This document shows, one piece after another, positions 1 to 11,700 of a stretch of 64,000 nt of DNA (position 1 is its first letter; each line of letters starts with the position of its first letter). A program made the translations under genes and the position numbers. Under the pieces are notes generated by a model, which saw nothing but the letters and a program-made list of their open reading frames with translations, ran no database searches and was not told the origin of the DNA. The DNA is from Leptobrachium leishanense (lineage: Eukaryota; Chordata; Amphibia; Anura; Megophryidae). The stretch lies in contig CM019071.1 in the NCBI GenBank assembly GCA_009667805.1, positions 44,775,593-44,839,592 on the forward strand. The letters run 5' to 3'.

Positions 1-281
1 TTCGGTAAGCTAGCGTTGCGGGAATGGAACTCCACGGCAAGGCAAGGTGTATAACGCGCACTCCTGATTTAAAGGTCCCGGCGGCTCCACATCATCACGC
101 CGCGCCCTGCCCCCTGATCACACACAGCTGCGCCGAGTGCCGCCAGAGCTCCTGGCATTCGGCCAGCTGAAGGCATCATGTGTCCGGGCCCCCTGATCGC
201 CACCAGGGGCCCTGGATGTCACAATATTACAATCCAAAAGCAAACGGGTTAAGTAACCAAATTTGTAAGAAGAATAATTAA
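1..281. other. unassigned GC-rich sequence
   Basis: No coding exon or clear repeat boundary is visible. The first 230 bases are GC-rich and contain small inverted repeats, and could be the end of a mobile element that begins outside the window. Confidence 0.3.
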
Positions 282-1232
282 TAGACATGTGCACAGCACA
301 AAATTTCGTTTTGAACTAATGGATTAGTCCTAAAATGCAATTTATTTAGTTGCTAAAGAAATTCGTTTTCAGTTCTTTAGTATGAAAACTAATTTCGTTC
401 ATCCGAAAACCAGTGGATACAATTACTATTGTACTGGCGCCTATGGAGGTTTTCAGTTTACAACAGCTCTGGTTAAGTTAGCACCAACATTGTAATACTG
501 CCCCGTGTCAGGCAAAGCTGTTACAGTAACTGACTGCTGCTCATCACAACGCTCAGAGTTTCAGTAAAACTAGTAAATAATATTTTTATATATAAGAGAT
601 TAGAAGAATATTATTTCCTTGTTTTACTGAAACTCTGAGCGCTGTTACAGTCAGTTACTGTAACAGCTGAGCCTGATACATTGTACTGAGAGATAATGTA
701 ACAAGCAGCCGATCTCAGTGCTCACAGCCACTGGATTTAAAGGACTAAAAAAAAAGGCTTCTCTCTGTATAATGTTTAGAACATCCTCCTGCATTAATTA
801 ATACCCCTCTCTGTATAATGTATAGAACATCCTCCTGAATTAATTAATGTCCCTCTCTGTATAGAACATCCTCCTCAATTTATACCTTTCTCTGTTTAAT
901 GTATATAACATCCTCCTGCATTAATACCCCTATCTGTATAATGTACAGAACATCCTCCTGCATTAATTAATGCCCCTCTCTGTATAGAACTTCCTACTGC
1001 ATTGGCATGTGGAGGATGCAGAACTTCGGATGTTGCGCTCTTCATTGCTGGTCTCCTTCACTCATCAATGTAATATCACAAAAAGGACTGAAACTAAAAT
1101 GTAGTGCATTTTATTTTAGTTTCTTTTGTTTTTTGTACTGAGCAGTTTTGTTTCTATTGAGTCATACTAAAACTAAATTATCCCAAAATTCGGACTAAAT
1201 CTTTTTAGTACTAAAACAAATGCACACGTCTA
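282..1232. mobile_element. hAT-like non-autonomous DNA transposon (MITE), 951 bp
   Basis: The ends are short inverted repeats (left TAGACATGTGCA; right reads TAGACGTGTGCA on the other strand). They are flanked by a perfect 8-bp target duplication, ATAATTAA, at 274-281 and 1233-1240, which is the hallmark of hAT elements. Inside are a large inverted repeat (about 500-590 against 610-680) and a short tandem array near 770-1000 built on CTCTCTGTATAATGTA and CATCCTCCTG. No transposase is present, so it would have depended on an autonomous hAT elsewhere. Confidence 0.8.
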
Positions 1233-1300
1233 ATAATTAATGCAGCATATCGATTCTCACACTGCCGGGCAGCACCTCTACAGTCTGATGATAGCTTTAA

Positions 1301-1429
1301 CCGGTGCGCTGTGTGCAGCTTCTGAGAAGATACGCTATTAGTGTAGCGGGGAAGCCGACTGTGCATTTTGCATCGCTCCCTCTACACTAATAGCGTATCT
1401 TCACAGAAGCTGCATACAGCGCGCCGGTG
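1301..1429. repeat. inverted repeat with ~46-nt arms
   Basis: Arms at about 1301-1346 and 1382-1429 are near-perfect reverse complements around a ~35-nt loop. It could form a cruciform or be the core of a foldback MITE. No target duplication was identified. Confidence 0.6.
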
Positions 1430-1839
1430 TATGCAGCGTCTAACAGCGTGGGAGACGGGAGGCTGCGCTTGTTGGTGGATCCAGGAATCAGATGAGCATT
1501 AGAAAGAAAAAAAAGGTTTTATTTTATGTTCCCGAGGACATTTAAAAATGTCCTCGGATTTAATTTTTTTTAGAAATGTGTCGCCTTACCTTAGCCTGGT
1601 GGTCAGTGGGGGCTTCCTGGATCGTGGTTGTGGGGGGGTCTGCCATGGCCGCAGGTGCAGTGGCTCCTTACCTGCACCACCTCTCTGCCTCATACACCCG
1701 GCCGGCCAGCTCGCACAGTCACAGCTCTGTCATCCGGCAGCCGCATTCTCCTAAAGGGATCCTTGAGAGGCCCCGGCAGGCTGCCCTCTACAGTGCCTGA
1801 TTAGAGGGCATCGTCTGCCTGATGTTTTAGCAACAAGAT

Positions 1840-2102
1840 TGTTTTATCCCATAGGCTTCAATGTTAAAGATATTCCCGTTGTAATTCAATATCTAATAAA
1901 CCGTTGCTTATAATATTCTGCAGTAAAGAGTCACTTTATCTTTAGATTTTTTTAGGATTTTTTAAGCATTTTTTTAAAGAAAACAAATTTTTTTTTTTTC
2001 AAACTTTTGCGAACGACCTGAAAAGTTTGAAGTTGGCAAACTTTCGAACAGCCGATGCTCGATGCGAACATCGAACCGATTCGAACCGGCAGCCCATCCC
2101 TA
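1840..2102. mobile_element. 3' part of a dispersed hAT-MITE family
   Basis: Closely related to 53790-54020. It shares the CCCATAGGCTTCAATGTTAA segment, the T-rich stretch, the CGAACCG motifs and the CATCCCTA end. The matching left end is not evident, so the copy is truncated or rearranged. Related segments occur at 6650-6960, 50850-51100 and 62530-62840. Confidence 0.5.
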
Positions 2103-2552
2103 TTATAAAACACTAGTTAATGATTGCGCTCTACATGTTCTGTATAGGATGCACAAAGCACAGTAAGATCGATCAAGCGCAAGCTTCAATGCACGAACGG
2201 ATTTCACCCCACTGTAGCATCAGGAATGTAATATGAATGCCAGGCATTAAACACATTACCCTAGCGCTAATGTTTACATATCGAGACGCTACATTAGCAC
2301 CGAATATGGAGAAGAGCCCCTTAATGGATGATTGTGTTTTTTTCCCAAACACTTTTGATTTTTTTTAAGACTCTGAAAGTAATAAGTAAATGCAATATCC
2401 ACCAAAAAGCAACAGCGAAAACAGGAAAATCACCAAAAATTCAGGCTGGAGGAGGGGATATAACGACACACGTACAGTTTAAGTCAGACGTGTTTATGAA
2501 AGTTACTCTGTTAACATTCTTTGTGTTTCCAGATATTGGCACGTTTTATGAA

Positions 2553-2558
2553 TTTATT
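2553..2558 (-). promoter_or_regulatory. candidate poly(A) signal of gene A
   Basis: A canonical AATAAA on the minus strand lies about 33 nt after the gene A stop codon. The aligned position in genes B (23990-23995) and C (59026-59031) reads AATATA, a weaker variant. Confidence 0.45.
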
Positions 2559-2591
2559 AAGAAAGTAGAAGTCATGTCGCCTGAGCCGTCT

Positions 2592-2782
2592 TTAGGACTT
2601 AGGGCGCGGCACAGCGTACATCTCATAGAGCCGAGGTCGGGATGCGTTGGTGTTTGGCTCTGCTGTGATCTCAATGTCTTCCTTGTCCACTGTGGGTTTC
2701 AGGGTGAAATTCTGCAGGATGGTGGTGAGGAAGAGGAAGATCTCCATACGAGCCAAACCCTCTCCCAAACACATGCGTTTAC
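2592..2782 (-). CDS. gene A exon 9 (haem-loop cysteine to stop)
   Basis: Begins with the last two bases of the haem-loop glycine codon, then [11 protein letters not shown] with Cys439. It ends AVPRPKS followed by TAA. The acceptor reads TTCAG. Confidence 0.93.
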
Positions 2783-5700
2783 CTGAACGTGAAGACACAG
2801 AGAGAGAAATAACTTAATCAGAATGATAACAGTGTACAGAGAGAGTTATGTTTGATTTATTGATGTTTCGCTGAATGTTTTCTGAACATACCTAAATCCC
2901 CTTCCATGCACACATTTATTTACTTATATATTATTATTATTATTATTATTATTTATTTATAAAGCGCCAGCATATTCCGCAGCGCTGTACAATAAGCACA
3001 GTACAGACAGGGTTACAATACATTGAACAACATTTGACAAACAGTACAGGAGGAGATGAGGGCCCTATTCCCGTAGGAACTCACAATCTGGGAGGGTTGG
3101 GGTTGGAAACAGGAGGAGAGGACTGTAAGGTGAGAGTGATTGATGGTTGCGTCAGTGAGTTGGGTGGTAGGCTTCCCTAAATAGGAATGTTTTCAGGGAG
3201 CGTTTGAAGGAAGAGAAGTTAGGGGAAAGTCTGACAGTACGAGGGAGAGCGTTCCAGAGAGTGGGGGCTGCGCGTGAGAAATCCTGCAGTCTATCATGGG
3301 AAGAGGTGATGCGGGGAGAAGCTAGGCGCAGGTCACTGTTTGACCTTAGGGAGCGGGCTGGGGTGTATTTGGTGATTAGTGAGGACAGGTAGTGGGGCGC
3401 TGAGTTAGTGAGGGTTTTGTAGGTAAGGATAAGGATTTTGAACTTAATTCTGCAGTGGATGGGGAGCCAGTGAAGGGACTCGCAGAGGGGAGCGGCAGAG
3501 ACAGAGCGGCGGGTGAGGTGAATTAGCCTGGCGGAGGCGTTCAGGATGGATTGTAGGGGGGAGAGGTGGGACAGAGGGAGGCCAGATAAGAGATTATTGC
3601 AATAATCGAGTCGGGAGATTACCAGGGCGTGTATGAGTTGTTTTGTGGTGACCGCGGTAAGAAATGGCCGAATTCTGGAAATATTACGCAGTTGGTATCG
3701 GCAGGAGGAGGAAAGAGACTTGATGTGGGGGATGAAGGAAAGAGCAGAGTCCAGTGTAACTCCAAGACAGCGAACTTGGTTTGATGGGGAGATGGTGATA
3801 CCCTCCACCGTGATAGAGAAGTCAGGAGGTGGGGAGGCATTAGAGGGAGGAATAAGTAGGAGCTCAGTCTTTGACATGTTGATCTTTAGGTGGTGGGAGG
3901 CCATCCAGGAGGAGATGCCAGATAAACAGTCACTGACTTTTGAAAGGACAGGGGGAGAGAGATCAGGGGTAGAGAGGTAGATCTGAGTGTCATCAGCGTA
4001 GAGGTGGTAATTAAAGCCAAAGCTGTTGATGATTTTGCCCAGGGAGGAGGTGTAGATGGAAAAGAGCAGAGGACCAAGGACAGAGCCTTGAGGTACACCA
4101 ACAGATAGAGGCAATGAGGAGGAGGAGTTACCAGCAAAGGACACACAGAAGGACCTGTTGGATAAATAGGAGTCAACCCAAGCAAGTGCAGTGTCACCGA
4201 GACCAGAGAGTTGAGGGTCTGTAGAAGGAGGGGGTGGTCAACAGTGTCAAAAGCAGCCGAGAGGTCAAGCAGGATGAGAATAGAATAGTGGCCGTGTTTT
4301 TTAGCAGTTAGGAGGTCGTTGGTGACTTTGGTGAGGGCAGTTTCAGTTGAGTGTAGGGGACGGAAGCCAGTCATATATATGACTTGTGCACCGATTTTGT
4401 TTTCGGTTCGATTTGTTCGGATGTTTAAAATTTTCGATTCGGCTCGTTTCGACCGATTTCCGTTTCGATTCGGTTCGGTTCAGTTTGTTTTTCGTGTACA
4501 TCTTTTTTTCGGAATATCGACCATTTTTCGTGTTTTCGGGTCACTTTGCTCGTTTTTTGTATCGACTTTTCGTGATTTTGGAAATTTTCGTTTTTTCGGA
4601 ACGTCTGTTCTCCTCGTTTCAAAGTGTCTAACTCTATTCGTTTTGACGTAAACTACTATGGTTTACTTTTTTTATACTTTATATCTTTTTTTATAATAAA
4701 TTTTTGGTTTGTTTTTCGGATCCGATAATTCATTCCGTCGATACGATAATTCTGGCGATTCTATCGTGTTTTTTTTTATTAAATAAAGATCCTTTTTTTC
4801 TTATGAATATACATTTCACAACTTTATTTACTCATATTAAAATGGTATGAAAGCCAAGGAACAAAAAAAAATGAACAAAACGATTTAAAAAACGCTAAAC
4901 TGACCCGAATGCCACAAGAAACAAGTGATACGCATTTACAAATACAAAATTTACAGAATCAGCGATATAACCGATAATAGTTAAATATACGATTTCCAGA
5001 ATTACTGAAATGGAACCGAAATCATGAATAGAGCAAAAATAAATTTAGATTTGACACATTTCAAGTCCATTCGAAAAATCCGAAATTTTTTCGTTTCGGC
5101 TCGGAAAACTTTTCGGATCTGTCGATTTTCGGGTCCGATCCGATTCGGAAATTCGGCCGAATCCGAAGACACGAATCGGGAAATTTCATGAAAATTCCGA
5201 AATTCCGAAACCCGAAACGCACATCCCTACTTATAATGTACATTAGGCATGCACACCTCTACACACACATATTTAAACCCATCACACAGATATACATGAG
5301 TCCAAGCACAAACAGGCTGACACATATGCAAACAAATCCAATCAGTCAGTGAGATATTCATATTAAATGATCATAGGAGCTTAATACTAGTCTTTGTTCC
5401 GTTGTATTTACCTGCAGAGAACGGCATGAAGGCTTCATTCTTTTTCAAGCATCCATTCTTATCTAGAAAGCGGCTGGGGTCAAACTTGTGGGGGTTTTCA
5501 AAGTATTTGGGGTCCTTCAACACAGAGGTCAGTACTGGAAAAACCATTGTGCCCTAAAATATAAATCATATCTGTAAGGAAACTGTATGGGGGTAAGAGT
5601 CTTACATAACGAGACGATAATGAGATGTGAGATCAGGGTCTAATAGTGATCATTCCACCAACGTAAACCTTAACAGTAACAGATTATAGGAGAGAATGGA

Positions 5701-8700
5701 GGAGATCAAATTAGGCAATAAATCAAATTAGTAGAAATGGCATTTTTGTGAAAGTGGCACGTTCAGACTCATGGCAAACCTTGAATGACCAAATCCTGAA
5801 AGGACTTGCGATGTGTAACATTGGGGGATTTCCCTTCTTATCTAGAAACTGGCTGAGGTCAAACTTGGGGTTTTAAAAGTATTTGGGTTCAACACAGAGG
5901 TCAGTATTGGAAAAACCATGGTACCCTAAAATAAGAAATCATATTGTGGTTCTGGAACATTGGGGGTTCTCCCTGTCTTTCCCTCTGGCCAATACTTCAT
6001 ACTATCTGCTAATCCAAAGGCAGTTTGATCATTGGATGGAGTGACAATTAAATGTAAACCTCCCTCCAGTTCTCCCTCAACCTCAGGACCTGCTCCCAGG
6101 ACCAAGTCATGCCGATGACCCACATTTGCTCATCCTGGCATATATTCACTGGAATTCTCCATATCTTACATGTGTCCCGTTACCTTGGGAATCCAAAATC
6201 TTCTGAAAGTCGTGTCTTTGCTGGCTGCATGAGGGACACCCAACGGCACAATGTCACCGAATCTCTGGATCTCCTGGATCACGGCATCCGTATATGGCAT
6301 CGTACTCCGGTCCTCCACTGATGGACAGCGGTCTTGGCCAATTACGTTGTCGATTTCTTGGTGGATATTTTCTAAATCAAACACAAAGGATTATTCAGAG
6401 AGAGTCGATCTGGCCACCATATTGCACCAAACAGGGAATTTCCCCGTACAGTGCAATTTCGTGGCCATTCGGCTAGTCAGAAAGCTGACTGTTTGCCAAA
6501 TATTGGTGAATTGCAAGTGAAATACGGTGCCAGTTCGGCGGCAGTGAAATCCGCCTCAGAGAAGTATGGTTCAACGTTTCAGAGACACCGAACAGCAGAA
6601 AAATGTCAGTGAAATGCCCTGATTTTCGATGGTTTCATTTGGCAGGTTTAATCAGGTGAATCCAATAGGTTTCATTGTTAAAACTATTCCTGGTTTTATT
6701 AAATATTTATTCAATCATTTGTTCTTTTCATTTGCAGCAAAAAGTCTCTTTATTTACTTTTTATGGAACTTTAGGCATTTTTCTGGATTTTTTCAGCAAT
6801 TTTTTTTAAGGTTCTCTTTAAAATGTCATTTGTTTTTTGTAACAGTCCTTTTTATTACTATTCATAGGATCTTACACATAATTCCTAAGCATTTTTATTC
6901 AGCAGTTTTTTTGCAATCGCTTTTTTAAGAGTTGCAGTATTTTTTTTTTACCCATTCGGCAGCTGGTCAGCTTTTTTCGGCCGTCCGTTCGGCAGGTCGT
7001 CTGCTGCATTCTGCAGTCTGTTCTGCATGTCATCGGCTGCATTCGGCAGGTTGCTGGTGTGTTTGGCGGTTGTTCAACAGATCAACGGCTGCACTTGGTG
7101 GATCATCGGTTGCATTCGGCGGTCGCTCGGGAGGTCTGCTGGTCAATTCGCTGCACTTCGGGGACCCAACGGTGAATGTTGAATTCACTGCAGGATCAGC
7201 TACTCAAACTGTGTGGCGAACCAGAGAGCATTTCGCTGCTCTCTGAATAACCCTAATAGAGCAATGTCCAAACCAATGATTTTGGTTTTCTTGGTTCTAC
7301 GTTGCCTGTTAGACAAATCATTGTTTTTTTTTTTTTCGCTTCAGATCCTTTCAGGGCATTTTTGTTTCGGCTCGTTTCGGCTCGTTGTTTCGTATCGATT
7401 TTTATTTCGTGAAATCTGGGAATTTCGGATCGTCTGTTCTCTACATTTCAAAGGGTCCATTTCATTTTGACTTTAGACGTATGGTATTTTGGATGCTCTG
7501 ATATTTCGGTAGATATGATAATCCTGACGATTCGTTCCTTCGGACGTATTGTTTTTTATGACAGATCTTTTTTCCTTATGAATATGCATTGCACAACTTT
7601 ATTTAGACTGGGGATTTAGGGAAAAGCCAATTAAATATTTAAAATAAATATATTATTGATGCAAAACGAAAGCACTGGAACAAGTGATAAAAGTGACTGA
7701 CTATACTAAATTACGAAATCAGCAGCGGAACCGAAATGAAATCGAAACGATATGAAAATACGTTGTCCGAAATTAACCGAAACGGAACCGAAATCACGAA
7801 TAGAACGAAAATGGCTTGCGATTTTAAATTTTTTATGTCCATACGATATAACGAAATTTTTTCGTTTTGTATCGGGAAATATTTCGGATGGTGTGTATTT
7901 CGTTGCCAGTCCGGTCCGGCTCCAAATTGACCCATTTTGTGAGAAAAAAGAATCAGTGCGAAACTAAACGCACATCCCTAATAATTCACTTAACCTTTAC
8001 CAGACGATTAAGCAAAGGGACCCATGAGAAAAATTACGACTCTGATAACCGTTAATACTATAATTCCCTACAAACGCCCCTGGGTGTCCCTAAATGGCAT
8101 GAAATTAAATTATCTGTTGACCTCATGGAAAGTAACAATATTGGAAAATTACCTAAAAAGTTAAGAAAATACAATTTTGAATAGACATGTGCAATTCGGT
8201 TCAGACTGTTTTGGAAAGCTGCACAAAAATGTGGTTTATTTTGGTGTATTCCCAGCCAGGTAATTTTTTTGCTGCTGTCCCTTTCCGTGTTTTCTTTTTC
8301 ATTCCCAAAGTGGAAAGGTTTTTGGTGTGGGTATAAATATAAACCCACCAACCTGTCTCATAGCTGAGAAGCAGCGGGAGGACATGCAGTTGCTGTTGAG
8401 GGATGTTTGGTTTCATAAGGTTAGGACCCACATTAAGAGGTTGCCATGATGTGGCAAGTGGACTTAACATTTTAATGGCCATTATAGTAAACTAAAACCT
8501 CTTGTTTTGTTTCACATGGAACCATAGGGGTAAGCACAAATGACAACCCTTTTTCTTTGTTTTGGAAATCATCTGAAATATTGGTTATTCGTCATTTTGG
8601 ATCAATCAGAATAACTGAATCCCGATGTCTCATCTAGATCAGTTTCCGTTTTAAAAAAATCCAAATCAATCAGATTTTTTTCGTTTACAATTGACCAGTT

Positions 8701-11700
8701 CAAGTATAATTAGAGAAATTAGGATTTAATTGAAATTGTAGAAAAATAGAAAATGAAACATTAATGCTAACCCTAGCCTTAACCCTAAAGATGTTCTTAT
8801 CTGCTGACATTTTTCTATGTTTCTATATGGTGTACGGCTTGAAGGAGAAAGGTTACCAGGAAAGGCTTAATGATCTTAACATGTACAGCTTGGAAAAAAG
8901 ACGAGACAGAGGAGATATGATAGAAACATTTAAATACGTAAAGGGAATCCACAAGGTAGAGGAAGGGAGTATATTTAAAAGGAAACAAAATAGCAAAACA
9001 AGAGGACATAGTCTTAGATTAGAGGGGCAAAGGTTTAAAAGTAACATCAGGAAGCATTATTTTACTGAGAGGGTGGTGGATACATGGAACAGTCTTCCAG
9101 TTGAAGTGGTAGAGGCCAAAACAGTAATTGAATTTAAGCAAGCATGGGATAGGCATAAGGCTATCCTAAACAAAAGATAAATCCAGGTAAAGTATCCATG
9201 TAATTGGGCAGACTAGATGGGCCGAAAGGTTCTTATCTGCCGACATTTTTCTATATGGCTCACATAAACTGTACCCTTAACTTCAGCTCTAACCTAGCCC
9301 TATCCCTAACCCAAATAATGTGACACACAAAAACTCTAACCCTAACCTCAGCTCTAATCTAACCCATAACCAAGCAATAATCCTAATCACATAACATAGA
9401 GAAACAGTAATCATAAACTCAGCCCTTAAACATAATCTCACTGAAACTGTAACCCTAGCACTAATCCTAATCATTTGACACACAGAAACTGTAACCTTGA
9501 CCACAGCTCTAAACTAGCTCTACTCTTAACCATACCTTAAACCAAATCATATGATGCACAGAAAAGATAACCATAACCCTAGCCCTAACCCTAATGATAT
9601 ACCACACAGAAATTTTCACACTTGGATTAACCTTATCTCTAGCCCTAGCCCTGCCCCCGAACCATTTATATGGTTTACAAAAATAAGAAATCATTGAATA
9701 TTTCGGATGTTTCTGATATTCCAAATCAGCTGAATCCGACGTTTTTTCAGAATCCGATATTTTTGGATTCGGTAATAATCTGAACCTAAACGAGAAAATG
9801 TTTCCCGCTGTTCACATGCCTAGTGATGGTACCTTGTATCTCAGGATGTTTGAGAAGAATCAGGAAGGCGTATCTCAGAGACAGGCTTGTGGTATCTGTG
9901 CCGGCAAAGAATAAATCCATGACGCATCCCAATAAGTTCTCATTGTGGAATTCGGTCTTGGGATTGTTTCTCTCCTGGAAAGATTCATAAAGTTATAGTG
10001 AAGCCCCTGTCCATTGAGTAATTAAATTATGGACGCTAGCAGAGCAGGACAATGGTGATTTTTTAAGTGGATCTTACCTCCGCCATCTTTATCAGGAAGC
10101 AGTCTATGAAATCCCGGGGACAGTTCTCATCCAGAGACTCTCGGTGGGTTTTGACCTGGTCTATCATAAAATCTTTTACCTTGTAAAATAATGTGTAAAT
10201 CTTCTGGTGGGGGCCAGGGATCCATCTCATCACATGAGGATAAAAATTCGCCAGCTAAAACAGAATACAGGTGGTTGAGTTGAAGCAGATCCTGGTCTCA
10301 GGCAGTGTGAGGACAAACAGGAAAACTTTCCACTGACATTCAGGGAACATACACGGATATTAATGAAAACCTTTTTTTAAATTGTTATTAAAATCGGAAG
10401 CTTTATGGGTAATCATGTATCGGCATGGAGCACTCACCTGGCCAGAGGTCGTATTTACTTGTGTAATGATTTCTCTAAAATACAATAAAAGCCTCTGGAA
10501 GTCCTTGTCCTCATAGTCGTATCTTTCACCAAACACAACTGACGAGATCACATTCGCCACAGCCTGTCGTAGCAGAGTTACGGGATCGAAAGGGGCCCCT
10601 GTGACAAGAAACACAGAAATCAAAAAACAGACCTTTTGGGAATCATTGAGCATAAAAACTATAAAGTGACCTTATAACACATTCTGAACTCAACGTCCAG
10701 GAAGAAACGAAATCTGGAAGCCGCGAGACTCAAAAATGTATTTCCGAACATACAGTAGTTTTGCTGCAGATTATGCTCCTCTCTGATACTTTTCCAGGAG
10801 TCTTCAATGATCCTTATTTTACAAACATCAATAAAGATTTTCCATAAGACTCTAGAATTTTAGAAATTATGTAGAAACTCTAACTTCTAATTAATCAATA
10901 ATTTCATTAGAACCCCAATAAACCTGGCGCGTGTGATAACCTTGTGAAATGAAAATGTGATTAAGAAATAAGATGATCAATATGAATAGGGGGGGTAATT
11001 ACTCATTAAAGTCTTGGGAATCAAGGTAGCATTTCATAAAAGGTTAACAAGATTTTTATTGTTTGTAATGTTTTTATTGATTTTTATATAGACACAATGC
11101 AATATTCTTCTCTGTGGTCAAACATGGAGTTTAAGCCGGATGTAATGTTTGTATTTTATCTAAAAGTTGTGTTTTCCTCCCATATGTGTTTTGTATGTAA
11201 GTTATTAACCATGGAGGATAAATACATGTGTTACCTTGACCAAACGTGAAGAAAGACATGGTTATAATATTTATTTTTTACACATGATATGATTTTATGG
11301 TCATGTGACCTTTCAGGAGGAGCTTGGCTGTAATTGTGATTAAATTCTGAGCGTTAGTTGACGATTCAGTCGTTTCGCTCTTGTTGGCACCAGTTAGACC
11401 CTTTGTAAATGGTGCCCACTTATTTACACCACGCTCTGACTGATGCTCTGAAAATAAACCTCCACTGACCTTTCTTGCACCCGAAGACTTCTGAAAGACA
11501 CCAAGCTTCCTCCTGGATCCTCTCTTCGATGCCCCTCTTCCCCATTCCGAAATTTCTCAGGGTCATGAGAGAGAATCGACGCAGCGTCTTCCACCGCTCT
11601 CCATTGCTCTCAAGGATTCCTGAAAACAACAAACACCAATCAAATACAACATCAAAGAAAAACTGTTTATATATAACCCCCTTAGTGTGATTTTCTTGTC

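Noticed and set aside
2328..2786. Plus-strand frame of 152 codons over gene A exon 9
   Set aside because: Antisense shadow of exon 9 and its 3' flank.
9270..9660. Chromosome end (telomere)
   Set aside because: CCCTAA units are sparse, degenerate and intronic, and recur at the same place in each paralog.
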